Source of the DNA: Streptomyces liliiviolaceus | Lineage (GTDB): Bacteria; Actinomycetota; Actinomycetes; Streptomycetales; Streptomycetaceae | Direction of reading: 5' to 3' | DNA length: 64,000 bases | Assembly: GCF_018070025.1 (NCBI RefSeq) | Contig: NZ_JAGPYQ010000001.1 | Coordinates: forward strand, 248,001 to 312,000 | In this document: one piece after another, positions 32,721 through 41,144 of the stretch | Numbering within the stretch: the stretch's first letter is position 1 | Layout of the letters: every line of letters begins with the position of its first letter | Translations under genes and position numbers: made by a program | The notes under the pieces: model-generated | Database searches by the model: none | What the model was told of the DNA's origin: nothing | What the model saw: the letters and a program-made list of their open reading frames with translations, nothing else

Positions 32721-34340
32721 TCAGGCGGACCGACGCCCACCCTGCTGCCCACCGCGCGAACGCGACGCCGCAGCGCCACCGCGCCCCCGGGCCGCACCTC
32801 CGGCACCGGACCCGGTACGAGCACCGCCGCCACCGGCTCGCGTACCGGCGGACCGGGCGCCGGCGGCAGCCGCCCCGCGGCCACCCCCGCCACCACCCCG
32901 CCGCGCCCGCGACTTCCCCTGCGACGGCTGGGCGACCGCAGGCTCCGGTACGGGGATGACGACGGGCACCCCGGAAGGCTCCCGCGCCCCGGTGATCCGT
33001 ACGAGCTCCTCGTCGCCGGACCTGACGCGGGCCGTGTGCGGGCTGATGCCCGCGTTGGTCATCAGCTGGGTCATGTCCCGCTTCTGCTCGGGCAGGACCA
33101 GCGTGACGACGCTGCCGGACTCCCCCGCGCGGGCGGTACGGCCGCCGCGGTGCAGGTAGTCCTTGTGGTCGGTCGGCGGGTCGACGTTCACGACGAGGTC
33201 GAGGTCGTCGACGTGGATGCCGCGCGCCGCCACGTTGGTCGCGACGAGGGCCGTCACCAGACCGTTCTTGAACTGGTCGAGCGTGCGGGTGCGCTGCGGC
33301 TGCGAGCGTCCGCCGTGCAGGGCGGAGGCGCGTACGCCGCTCGCGAGCAGCCGCTTGGTGAAGCGGTCGGCCGAGCGCTTGGTGTCGACGAAGAGGATCA
33401 CGCGCCCGTCGCGGGCGGCGATCCGCATCGCGACGGCCTTCTTGTCCGTCTCGTCGGCGACGTGCAGCACGTGGTGCTCCATCGTCGTCACCGCTCCGGC
33501 GGAGGGGTCGACGGAGTGCACGACGGGGTCCGTGAGGTACATCCGCACGAGCCGGTCGATGTTCTTGTCCAGGGTCGCCGAGAACAGCATGCGCTGGCCG
33601 TCCGGCTCGACCTGGTTCAGCAGACCGATGACCTGCGGCATGAAGCCCATGTCGGCCATCTGGTCGGCCTCGTCGAGGACGGTGATCGACACCTGCGCGA
33701 GGGTGCAGTCGCCCCGGTCTATCAGGTCCTTGAGGCGCCCCGGCGTGGCGACGAGCACCTCGGCACCGCGCCGCAGCAGGGCGGACTGCTTGCCGATGGA
33801 GAGGCCGCCGACGACGGTCGCGAGGCGCAGGTTCACGGCCGTGGCGTAGGGCGTGAGCGCGTCGGTGACCTGCTGCGCGAGTTCGCGTGTGGGCACCAGG
33901 ACGAGCGCGAGCGGCGCCTTGGGCTCGGCGCGGCGGCCGGCGGTGCGGGCGAGCAGCGCGAGACCGAAGGCGAGGGTCTTGCCCGAGCCGGTGCGGCCCC
34001 GGCCGAGGATGTCCCGTCCCGCGAGGGAGTTGGGCAGCGTGGCGCCCTGGATCGGGAAGGGGTCGGTGACACCCTGGGCGCTGAGGGTCTTGCCGAGCGC
34101 GGCCGGCATGTCCAGCGCGTCGAAGGACTCGACGGAGGGCAGCGCGGGCGTGAGCGTCTGCGGCAGGGTGAACTCGCGCGGCGGGGCGGCCGGCGCGATC
34201 GGCTTCTTGCGTGCGTTTCTGCCGCCGCCGTTGGCGGGGGCCGCCTGGCCTCCGCCGCGTGTGCCACGAGAGCCGCGGGAACCCCGGGAATTCGCCGGGC
34301 GTTGGCCGGCGGGTCGTTCAGGACGTTCGGATCGAGTCAT
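32721..34340 (-). CDS. DEAD-box RNA helicase
   Basis: This 539-residue ATP-dependent RNA helicase has all core motifs: Q-motif region TDPFPIQGATLP, Walker A RTGSGKT, PTRELAQQV, GRLKDL, DEAD (VLDEADQMADMGF), SAT (LFSATLD), and in the second lobe LHGGRSQPQRTRTLDQF, VATNVAARGIHVDDLDLVVN and HRGGRTARAGESG. Both ends are low-complexity, basic and Gly/Arg/Ala-rich, typical of RNA-binding tails. The start is MTRSERPERP at 34340. It sits next to the cold-shock protein gene and reads in the same direction, a pairing that suits a role in ribosome or mRNA remodelling at low temperature. Confidence 0.93.
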   Translation of the reverse strand: MTRSERPERPAGQRPANSRGSRGSRGTRGGGQAAPANGGGRNARKKPIAPAAPPREFTLPQTLTPALPSVESFDALDMPAALGKTLSAQGVTDPFPIQGATLPNSLAGRDILGRGRTGSGKTLAFGLALLARTAGRRAEPKAPLALVLVPTRELAQQVTDALTPYATAVNLRLATVVGGLSIGKQSALLRRGAEVLVATPGRLKDLIDRGDCTLAQVSITVLDEADQMADMGFMPQVIGLLNQVEPDGQRMLFSATLDKNIDRLVRMYLTDPVVHSVDPSAGAVTTMEHHVLHVADETDKKAVAMRIAARDGRVILFVDTKRSADRFTKRLLASGVRASALHGGRSQPQRTRTLDQFKNGLVTALVATNVAARGIHVDDLDLVVNVDPPTDHKDYLHRGGRTARAGESGSVVTLVLPEQKRDMTQLMTNAGISPHTARVRSGDEELVRITGAREPSGVPVVIPVPEPAVAQPSQGKSRARRGGGGGGRGAAAAGARSAGTRAGGGGARTGSGAGGAARGRGGAAASRSRGGQQGGRRSA

Positions 34341-34423
34341 GCTGGATCGGGAATTCCTTCCTGGGCCGCACGGATTCCCGTGCATTCACGGTTTCCCGTG
34401 CTCAAGGACACACGGACAGCACA

Positions 34424-34459
34424 AGCCGGGGCCCGCACCCGAAGGTGCGGGCCCCGGCT
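34424..34459 (-). terminator. hairpin downstream of the cold-shock gene
   Basis: This is a 16-bp perfect stem (AGCCGGGGCCCGCACC with its complement) closed by the tetraloop CGAA. It begins 22 bases past the csp stop. Confidence 0.9.
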
Positions 34460-34480
34460 CGCGTGATGCGCGTCCCGGAA

Positions 34481-34684
34481 TTAGGCGGGAACGATGTTCT
34501 CCGCCTGCGGGCCCTTCTGGCCCTGCGTGACGTCGAAGGAGACCTTCTGGCCCTCCTGCAGCTCACGGAAGCCAGAGGTGGCGATGTTGGAGTAGTGGGC
34601 GAAGACGTCGGCGCCGCCGCCGTCCTGCTCGATGAAGCCGAAGCCCTTTTCGCTGTTGAACCACTTCACGGTGCCAGTAGCCAT
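34481..34684 (-). CDS. CspA family cold-shock protein
   Basis: This 67-residue single OB-fold nucleic-acid-binding protein starts [23 protein letters not shown]1 is KGFGFI and RNP2 is VFAHY. It should act as an RNA chaperone or antiterminator. The start at 34684 follows AAGGAGAAATGAC. The leader upstream is unusually T-rich and structured (see the separate entry). Codon use is that of a highly expressed gene. Confidence 0.96.
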   Translation of the reverse strand: MATGTVKWFNSEKGFGFIEQDGGGADVFAHYSNIATSGFRELQEGQKVSFDVTQGQKGPQAENIVPA

Positions 34685-34730
34685 GTCATTTCTCCTTGGA
34701 TAGGTGTGGCTCCCATCCGGAAATGACCGG

Positions 34731-34769
34731 AAAAACAAAACGCGCCTGAGAGAGAATCCTTTCAGGCGC
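34731..34769 (-). promoter_or_regulatory. terminator-like hairpin with T-tract in the cold-shock leader
   Basis: On the minus strand GCGCCTGA and TCAGGCGC (perfect 8-bp stem, 12-base loop) are followed by G and then TTTTGTTTTT, 46 bases before the csp start codon. Such U-tracts are rare in this genome. It could be a leader attenuator or a temperature-responsive RNA element, or the end of an upstream transcript. Confidence 0.65.
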
Positions 34770-34814
34770 ACAAGTTAATGGGTACCAAAAACGTTTCGCT
34801 ATGAACCCTAGCAC

Positions 34815-34863
34815 ACGAAGTGGCGGGGCTGCCGTGACGCACACGACAGCCCCGCCACTTCGT
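34815..34863 (-). terminator. hairpin downstream of hutH
   Basis: This is a 17-bp perfect stem (ACGAAGTGGCGGGGCTG with its complement) and a 15-base loop, 13 bases past the hutH stop. Confidence 0.9.
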
Positions 34864-34875
34864 ACGAGAATTCCG

Positions 34876-36420
34876 TCAGGACAGCGGTCCCGTCACCGGT
34901 TCCACGGCCGCGACGAGGCCTCCGGAGCGGACGAAGGCGTCCGCCGCGGCGAGGTCAGGGGCGAGGAAACGATCCGGCCCGGGGCCCGCCACTCCGGCGG
35001 CCCGCACGGCGTCGATGACGGCCCGCGAGGCCGGCGCGGGCGTGAGTCCGGCGCGCAGTTCGACGGCGCGCGTGGCGGCGTACAGCTCGATGGCGACGAT
35101 CCGGGTCAGGTTGTCGACGGCCGTGCGGAGTTTGCGGGCGGCCGACCAGCCCATCGAGACGTGGTCCTCCTGCATCGCGGAGGACGGGATGGAGTCGGCG
35201 GAGGCGGGTACGGCGAGCCGCTTCATCTCGCTGACCAGGGCGGCCTGCGTGTACTGGGCGATCATCAGGCCGGAGTCGACGCCCGCGTCGTCCGCGAGGA
35301 AGGGCGGCAGCCCGTGCGAGCGGTTCTTGTCGAGGAGCCGGTCGGTGCGGCGTTCGGCGATGGAACCGAGGTCGGCCGCGACGACGGCGAGGAAGTCCAG
35401 CACGTACGCGACCGGGGCGCCGTGGAAGTTGCCGTTCGACTCGACGCGCCCGTCGGGCAGGACGACCGGGTTGTCGACGGCGGAGGCCAGCTCGCGGTCG
35501 GCGACCAGCCGGGCGTGGGCCATGGTGTCGCGCCCGGCGCCGGCGACCTGCGGGGCGCAGCGCACGGAGTACGCGTCCTGTACGCGCGGCGCGTCGTCCT
35601 GGTGATGGCCGGTCAGCTCCGAACCCTTCAGCACGGCCAGCATGTTGGCGGCGCTGGCGCTCTGGCCGGGGTGCGGCCGGATGGCGTGCAGTTCGGGCGC
35701 GAGGACCTTGTCGGTCCCGAGGAGCGCCTCCAGGCTGAGGGCGGCCGTGATGTCGGCGGACTTGTAGAGGGTGTCGAGGTCGGCGAGGGCCATGATCAGC
35801 ATGCCGAGCATGCCGTCGGTGCCGTTGAGGAGGGCCAGCCCCTCTTTCTCCCGCAGCTCGACGGGCTCGATGCCGTGCGCGGCGAGCAGTTCGCCGGCCG
35901 GACGGACCACACCGTCCGGGCCCTCGGCGTCCCCCTCCCCCATCAGGGTCAGGGCGCAGTGGGAGAGCGGGGCGAGGTCGCCGGAGCAGCCGAGCGAGCC
36001 GAACTCGTGGACGACCGGGGTGATCCCGGCGTTGAGGACGTCGGCCATGGTCTGCGCGACGGAGGGGCGCACCCCGGTCCGGCCGGAGCAGACGGTCTTC
36101 AGCCGCAGGAACATCAGCGCCCGGACGACCTCGCGTTCGACGCGCGGCCCCATCCCGGCGGCGTGCGAGCGCACGATGTTGCGCTGCAGCTGCGCCCGCA
36201 GTTCCGGGCTGATGTGCCGGGTCGCGAGGGCTCCGAAGCCGGTGGAGACGCCGTAGACGGGTTCGGGTTTGGCGGCCAGCGCCTCGACGATCTCGCGGGC
36301 CGCGGCGAGCGCCGCCACCGCCTCACCGGAGAGCTCGACCCGAGCGCCGCCGCGCGCCACGGCCAGCACGTCGGACGCGGTGACCCCGCTCGTCCCCACC
36401 ACCACAGAGTGCATATCCAT
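34876..36420 (-). CDS. hutH: histidine ammonia-lyase
   Basis: The enzyme deaminates histidine to urocanate, the first step of histidine use. The product has 514 residues. The autocatalytic MIO cofactor arises from a C145-S146-G147 triad (GSLGCSGDLAPLSH) instead of the more common Ala-Ser-Gly; I recall the same Cys-Ser-Gly in the S. griseus enzyme. Y56 (VYGVSTGFG) and NGTDGMLG are other active-site blocks. The start MDMHSVVVGTSG at 36420 matches that homologue; no good ribosome site is seen. The other hut genes are not in the window, which is usual for Streptomyces. Confidence 0.95.
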   Translation of the reverse strand: MDMHSVVVGTSGVTASDVLAVARGGARVELSGEAVAALAAAREIVEALAAKPEPVYGVSTGFGALATRHISPELRAQLQRNIVRSHAAGMGPRVEREVVRALMFLRLKTVCSGRTGVRPSVAQTMADVLNAGITPVVHEFGSLGCSGDLAPLSHCALTLMGEGDAEGPDGVVRPAGELLAAHGIEPVELREKEGLALLNGTDGMLGMLIMALADLDTLYKSADITAALSLEALLGTDKVLAPELHAIRPHPGQSASAANMLAVLKGSELTGHHQDDAPRVQDAYSVRCAPQVAGAGRDTMAHARLVADRELASAVDNPVVLPDGRVESNGNFHGAPVAYVLDFLAVVAADLGSIAERRTDRLLDKNRSHGLPPFLADDAGVDSGLMIAQYTQAALVSEMKRLAVPASADSIPSSAMQEDHVSMGWSAARKLRTAVDNLTRIVAIELYAATRAVELRAGLTPAPASRAVIDAVRAAGVAGPGPDRFLAPDLAAADAFVRSGGLVAAVEPVTGPLS

Positions 36421-36501
36421 ATTCAGGAGCGTACGCAGTGAATGCGATGGTGTCACTAGTGGATGCGGGGTTGGGTCCTTACTTCCGGGTCGACCGGGCG
36501 C

Positions 36502-37644
36502 CTACCGCCGCCCCCGGAACCGCCGTCGTTCGGCCGCCGCGGGCGGGGGCGCGTCGGCGAGGCGTACGACGGGATCGTCGGGGCCCTCACGGCCGGCGAC
36601 GACGGGCTTGGTGGCGCGTACGGCCTTGGCGCGGTACTGGGCCGCGTCGGCGAGGCGGAAGAGGCGGCGGGCCGAGCGGACGGGCCCGAGGGGATCCCCG
36701 GTCGAGGCGATCCCGCACGCCACCCCCTCACCCAGCTCCAGCTCACCGGCCCGGCGGCACAGCTCCTCGCCGACGCGGACCACCTCGTCGGCGGCGGGGC
36801 CCACCGCGACCAGGCAGAACTCGTCACCGCCGAGGCGGGCGGCGAGCGTGCCGGGCAGCATCGCGCCGCACAGGGACAGCACCGACCCGAAGCGTTCGAG
36901 GAGCCGGTCGCCGACGGCGTGCCCCCGGGTGTCGTTGACACGCTTGAGCCCGTTCAGATCGCACACGACAAGACTCACGACCACGCCCTGCGCGCGATGG
37001 CACTCGATGGCCTCCTCCAGGCGCGTGTCCACGGCCCGGCGGTTGGCGAGTCCGGTGAGCGCGTCGGTGAAGGCGAGCCGCCGGGCCTCCTCCAGCCGTT
37101 CGGTCTGCGCGATCCCGGCGGCTACCACGGAGGCGAGCACGGTCGCGAAGTCGGCGTCGGCACGGCCGAAGACGGGCGCGCCGGCCGAGCGGGCGACATA
37201 CAGCTCGCCCCAGGCGCGCCCGTGCAGCACGATCGGCGCGACGACGCAGCAGCCGCGCCCGCGCCGCCGCAGCGCGGCCACCCTCTGATGGCAGTACTCG
37301 GCGCTCCCGGCGGCCGAACCGTCCGCCGTCTCGACCCAGGCGTTGGGCTCGCCGCCGCCCACCCAGCGCTCGTGCAGGAACTCGGTGATCTCGGGGAACT
37401 GATGGACGGGGTACGTCTCCGACTCCGGGAACTCCTCCTCGCCCGGGGCCCGCTCCCCCGTGTTCGCCAGGACCCGCAGTCGCCCCAGCTGCCGCTCCCA
37501 CACGGACAGCGCGGCGAAGTTCCCGCCCAGCGCCCGGCGGGCCCCGTCGGCCGCCGCGCGCCACGACTCACGCGGGGCGTGCGCGGCGGCCATGCCCTGC
37601 GCCAGCGCCACCACGGCCCTCAGTCGCACATCGTCACCACCCAT
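36502..37644 (-). CDS. cdgE: GAF-GGDEF diguanylate cyclase
   Basis: This 380-residue soluble protein has an N-terminal GAF sensor (about residues 10-180) and a GGDEF domain (about 190-345). The active-site motif is intact (ARLGGDEFCLV, residues 272-276), as are LAFTDALTGLANRRAVD and FRLADAAQYRAKA. No RxxD inhibitory site is found nine residues before GGDEF, so product inhibition is not expected. The enzyme should make cyclic di-GMP, which controls the BldD developmental switch. By order beside hutH and an enoyl-CoA hydratase it corresponds to cdgE of S. coelicolor as I recall. The start is ATG 37644. Confidence 0.85.
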   Translation of the reverse strand: MGGDDVRLRAVVALAQGMAAAHAPRESWRAAADGARRALGGNFAALSVWERQLGRLRVLANTGERAPGEEEFPESETYPVHQFPEITEFLHERWVGGGEPNAWVETADGSAAGSAEYCHQRVAALRRRGRGCCVVAPIVLHGRAWGELYVARSAGAPVFGRADADFATVLASVVAAGIAQTERLEEARRLAFTDALTGLANRRAVDTRLEEAIECHRAQGVVVSLVVCDLNGLKRVNDTRGHAVGDRLLERFGSVLSLCGAMLPGTLAARLGGDEFCLVAVGPAADEVVRVGEELCRRAGELELGEGVACGIASTGDPLGPVRSARRLFRLADAAQYRAKAVRATKPVVAGREGPDDPVVRLADAPPPAAAERRRFRGRR

Positions 37645-37739
37645 TACCCTAGGTTAGGTAGGTTTGTACGACTATGAGAGGTCGACGCGGCGAACAGGGG
37701 TTTCCTCGCGGGCGCCCCGCTGGGATGATCGCCCCGGAA

Positions 37740-37755
37740 GTTAACCCACGTTAAC
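37740..37755. promoter_or_regulatory. GTTAAC-CCAC-GTTAAC dyad upstream of the enoyl-CoA hydratase gene
   Basis: Two self-complementary GTTAAC hexamers are spaced by 4 bp, giving an inverted repeat that ends 14 bp before the start codon. It may be the operator of a TetR-type regulator of acyl-CoA metabolism. Confidence 0.5.
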
Positions 37756-37769
37756 CGGGGAGCATCGAC

Positions 37770-38618
37770 ATGACGGAGCAGGACGGCAACGGGCCCGACC
37801 AGGCGGATCGAGCGGACCAGGACTCGCCGCGACGGTTCGGGGAGTACGTGGCGGTGCGGCGCCCTGCCCCGTACGTCGCGGAACTCTCCCTGGACCGGCC
37901 CAAGGCCATGAACGCCGTGTCGTCCGCGATGGCCCGCTCGATCGCCGCGGCGTGCGAGGCGCTGGCCGCCGACCGGGACGTACGTGCGGTGGTGCTGACC
38001 TCGACGCACGAGCGGGCGTTCTGCGTCGGCGCCGACCTCAAGGAGCGCAACTCCTTCACGGACGCCGACCTGGTCCGTCAGCGGCCCGTCGCGCGGGCGG
38101 CGTACACCGGGGTGCTGGAGCTTCCGATGCCCACCGTGGCCGCCGTGCACGGCTTCGCGCTGGGCGGCGGTTTCGAACTGGCCCTGGCCTGCGACCTGAT
38201 CGTGGCGGACGGCACGGCCGTGGTGGGCCTGCCCGAGGTGTCGGTCGGGGTGATCCCGGGCGGCGGCGGTACGCAGCTGCTGCCGCGCCGGGTGGGGGCG
38301 GCGCGGGCCGCCGAGCTGATCTTCTCCGCTCGGCGGGTGGAGGCCGTGGAGGCGCGGGAGCTGGGGCTGATCGACGTTCTCGCCGACGATGGCCGGGACC
38401 GGGCGGAGGCGCTGGCGCTGGCCGGGCGCATCGCCGGCAACTCGCCCGTGGGGCTGCGGGCCGCGAAGCGGGCGCTGCGGCTCGGGCACGGGCTCGATCT
38501 CCGGGCCGGCCTGGAGATCGAGGACGCGGCGTGGCGGTCGGTCGCGTTCTCGGGGGACCGGGCGGAGGGGGTGGCGGCGTTCAACGAGAAGCGCCGCCCG
38601 GTGTGGCCCGGTGAGTAG
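37770..38618 (+). CDS. enoyl-CoA hydratase/isomerase family protein
   Basis: This 282-residue crotonase-fold enzyme has AFCVGADLKER as the first oxyanion-hole block, then PTVAAVHGFALGGGFELALACDLIVA and GLPEVSVGVIPGGGGTQLLPRRVG. E in PEVSVG corresponds to the second catalytic glutamate of hydratases, and E in GGGFELAL lies where the first acid is usually found. Hydration of enoyl-CoA in beta-oxidation or branched-chain amino acid breakdown is likely. The first 25 residues are a charged extension. The start is ATG 37770 with GGGGAGC upstream. A family B repeat follows the stop. Confidence 0.9.
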   Translation: MTEQDGNGPDQADRADQDSPRRFGEYVAVRRPAPYVAELSLDRPKAMNAVSSAMARSIAAACEALAADRDVRAVVLTSTHERAFCVGADLKERNSFTDADLVRQRPVARAAYTGVLELPMPTVAAVHGFALGGGFELALACDLIVADGTAVVGLPEVSVGVIPGGGGTQLLPRRVGAARAAELIFSARRVEAVEARELGLIDVLADDGRDRAEALALAGRIAGNSPVGLRAAKRALRLGHGLDLRAGLEIEDAAWRSVAFSGDRAEGVAAFNEKRRPVWPGE

Positions 38619-38850
38619 ATTCCTCGCCCCCGCCGCCCCTACCCGTCCCGACACCGACTCAGGGGCTCCGCCCCCGAACCCCCGGTCCTCAAACGCCGGA
38701 CGGGCTGAAAGATCCGCGGACCGTCCGCACATCTCCAGCCCGTCCGGCGTTTGAGGACGAGCGCGTAGCGCGATCGAGGGGGGCTAGGGGGCGCAGCCCC
38801 CATGTGTGGATGGGAATGGGTACGGGCGGCGGGGGCGAGGGAACCCCGTT
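38619..38850. repeat. family B repeat and an inverted second copy
   Basis: A forward copy (CCTCGCCCCCGCCGCCCCTA, then CAAACGCCGGACGGGCTGAA) runs from the stop of the hydratase gene to about 38711. A second, inverted and diverged copy runs from about 38738 (CCCGTCCGGCGTTTGAGGAC) to 38850 (GGGCGGCGGGGGCGAGGGA). Together they can form a long imperfect hairpin and fill the 313-bp gap. Confidence 0.75.
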
Positions 38851-38931
38851 CGGGTGACGTGTCGTCGCATACCGCCCGAACCCCCACCCGCGTGCATAAC
38901 CTGCGCACCGGGGACCGGGGGAGGGGTCAGC

Positions 38932-39534
38932 ATGACGGACACGGCAGCGACGGACACGGCAGCGCAGACGGACCCGACGGCCACCACACCCCGCGGCCGC
39001 CACCGAAAACCCCGCCCCCACCGCCCCCTCCTGACATCCGGCGCCCTGGCCCTCGCAGCCGGCGCCCTGGGCATGCTGCGCCTGGCGGTCCCCACCCCGT
39101 CGGAGGCGAACGGCGAACGCGTGGAGGCCACGGACCTGGACCCCAGCGCGTCCACCCTCCCCGAGGCCCCGGCACGGGACGACCCGCCGACGGGACCGGA
39201 GACGACCACGTCCCCCTCCGCCACGACGCCCGCCGGCACACCCCGCACGCACCCGGGACCGGAGCGATCGAACACACCGAGCCAACCGAGCCCGACGGCC
39301 CCGGCACGGACACCGGTAAGGACACCGGTGAGGACGACAGGCCCGGCAGCCGTCTATCCCTCCCCCACATCCACCCGACCCGTCACCATCCCCGTCAAGC
39401 CACCCCACGCCCCCGCCACCAAGCCCTCGGCACCGGTCCGGCCACCGGAAAAGGCGACCCCGCCCCCGGGCCCGCCGGCCGGCATCTGCGTACCGATCGT
39501 GGGCCTGTGCATCGACGACGGCCCGAACCCGTAG
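38932..39534 (+). CDS. proline/threonine-rich membrane-anchored protein (200 residues)
   Basis: A basic N-terminus (RGRHRKPRPHRPLL) precedes one hydrophobic helix (SGALALAAGALGMLRLAV, about residues 36-53). The outer part is low-complexity Pro/Thr/Ala/Ser with TPVRTPVRTT-like repeats, ending in a short region with two cysteines (GICVPIVGLCIDDGP) that may form a disulfide. The start at 38932 follows GAGGGG. No known family is recognised. It probably spans the cell wall. Confidence 0.7.
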   Translation: MTDTAATDTAAQTDPTATTPRGRHRKPRPHRPLLTSGALALAAGALGMLRLAVPTPSEANGERVEATDLDPSASTLPEAPARDDPPTGPETTTSPSATTPAGTPRTHPGPERSNTPSQPSPTAPARTPVRTPVRTTGPAAVYPSPTSTRPVTIPVKPPHAPATKPSAPVRPPEKATPPPGPPAGICVPIVGLCIDDGPNP

Positions 39535-39564
39535 GAGCGGCGAGCCCTCAGCCCCGCCGGATCG

Positions 39565-40890
39565 TCAGCCCCGCCGGCTCATCAGCCACGGCTCGACCAC
39601 GCCGAGCCCGCGCACCGCGCGCTGCCACATCGGCTGGAGCCCGAAGCGGTACACCGGCGGCTCCTCGCCCTCCTTCTCCGCGGCGACGGCCTCCTCGACG
39701 GCCACGGCCTCGGAAGCGGGCGCGTCGCCCGTGCGGATCAGTTCCTCGGCGAACGCCCCGTCGACCAGGACCGCGTCCTTGGGAGCTATCGACGTCAGCC
39801 GGGAGGCGAGGTTCACGGTCGTACCGAACACGTCGCCCATGCGCGTCGTCACCGTGCCGAACGCGATGCCCACGCGCAGCTCCGGCATCGTCTCGTCGTT
39901 GGCCATCGTCTCGATGAGGCGCAGCGCGATCTCGGCGGCCACCCCCGCGTCGTCGGCCGCGTACAGCACCTCGTCGCCCAGGGTCTTGATGAGCCGTCCC
40001 CCGTGGGCGGCGACGAGGTCGGCGGCGGTGGTCTCGAAGGCCTCGACGAGTTCGCCGAGCTCCTCCTCCTCCATGCGCCGGGTCAGGCGGGTGAAGCCGA
40101 CGAGGTCGGCGAAGCCGACGGCCAGGCGCCGGTCGACCATCTCCTCGTCGTCCGCGGCCTGCACGACCCGCCCGGTCGCGGCGGCGAGCTGGCGCCGCCA
40201 GACGTAGATCAGGAACTCCTCCAGCTCGGGCAGCAGCAGTTCGATCAGGGGGTACGTGACCTCGGTGCGGGTCATGCCCGGCTCGGGCGGCTCGGTGAGG
40301 CCCTCCAGGAACGAGTCGATCTGCCACTCGGCCAGCCGGGCCGTGGTCTGGCCGGTGGAACGGGCCACCTGGACCGCCATCGCCTCGCTGAGCAGCCCCG
40401 CCTCGACGAGACCGGCCAGCCGTCGCAGTGCCAGGACGTCCGCCTCGGTCAGCGCCTTGGCCTGGCCGATGTCGGCGAAGCCCATGGCCCGCCAGAAACG
40501 GGAGGCCAGCTCCATGGAGACGCCCGCGCTGCGGGCCGCCTGGAAGGGGGTGTAGCGGCGCTCGGCGCCGAGGATGAGCTGTTCGAGCCGGAGCGCGAGC
40601 GGATCGTCGTCGGACTCGGCGCCGGGCTGGTCGGTCCGGCCGCCCTGCCCGCCCGTCCGGCTGTTCTGCACGTCGGTGCGGCTGTCCCGCACGTCCGCCC
40701 GGCCGTTCTGCACGTCGGTCCGGCCGTCCTGCGCGTCCACTGGGTCCTGTTCCTCTTCCTCCACGCGCGCGTGGAGCTCAGCGCGGTCGACCCGCGCGGC
40801 CGCCGTGTCGGCGACAGACCCGGCGGCACGCCCGGGCTCCCCGTCGGAGGCGGGGTCACCCGTGCCCGAACCGCTGTCGTCGACCGTCAC
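39565..40890 (-). CDS. cya: class III adenylate cyclase
   Basis: The enzyme makes cAMP from ATP and is the single adenylate cyclase studied for germination and development in S. coelicolor, as I recall. The protein has 441 residues. Residues 1-95 are acidic and contain five imperfect 7-residue repeats (GRTDVQN, GRADVRD, SRTDVQN, SRTGGQG, GRTDQPG). Residues about 95-235 match the regulatory domain known from mycobacterial Rv1264 (RRYTPFQAARSAGVSMELAS). The catalytic domain has metal residues D262 (FADLVGFT) and D306 (KTLGDEVLY), and N360/R364 (TVNLASRL). There is no membrane segment. The start is GTG 40890. Catalysis requires a dimer. Confidence 0.93.
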   Translation of the reverse strand: MTVDDSGSGTGDPASDGEPGRAAGSVADTAAARVDRAELHARVEEEEQDPVDAQDGRTDVQNGRADVRDSRTDVQNSRTGGQGGRTDQPGAESDDDPLALRLEQLILGAERRYTPFQAARSAGVSMELASRFWRAMGFADIGQAKALTEADVLALRRLAGLVEAGLLSEAMAVQVARSTGQTTARLAEWQIDSFLEGLTEPPEPGMTRTEVTYPLIELLLPELEEFLIYVWRRQLAAATGRVVQAADDEEMVDRRLAVGFADLVGFTRLTRRMEEEELGELVEAFETTAADLVAAHGGRLIKTLGDEVLYAADDAGVAAEIALRLIETMANDETMPELRVGIAFGTVTTRMGDVFGTTVNLASRLTSIAPKDAVLVDGAFAEELIRTGDAPASEAVAVEEAVAAEKEGEEPPVYRFGLQPMWQRAVRGLGVVEPWLMSRRG

Positions 40891-41096
40891 GCCTGCTGCC
40901 CTTCCGATCTGCCGCGGTCAGGTATCGACCGGCCTCAACTCTACGGCAGGTGTGCTGTGGCTCACTCCCGACTGCCGAGGCCGGACGGCCCCTGACCCAC
41001 TCCGTCCCCGTACGTCCGTCGGCCCGCTCCCGGCCCGCTCCCTGTCGTACGGCCCGGCCGCGCCCCTTGCTCACCACCAGCACGAACAGGCGCGTG

Positions 41097-41125
41097 ACGC
41101 GGGGAACGCACGGAACGCCCCGCGT
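41097..41125 (-). terminator. hairpin downstream of birA
   Basis: ACGCGGGG pairs with CCCCGCGT around a 13-base loop, 20 bases past the birA stop. The rest of the 254-bp interval up to cya (41145-40891) is presumed cya leader and promoter without a distinct motif. Confidence 0.7.
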
Positions 41126-41144
41126 ACCCCACTGGGCGCGTCCG

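Noticed and set aside
37646..37664. Iron-box-like sequence CCTAGGTTAGGTAGGTTTG upstream of the GGDEF gene
   Set aside because: Only the left half fits the consensus. The right half is a direct rather than inverted repeat, so a DmdR site is unlikely.
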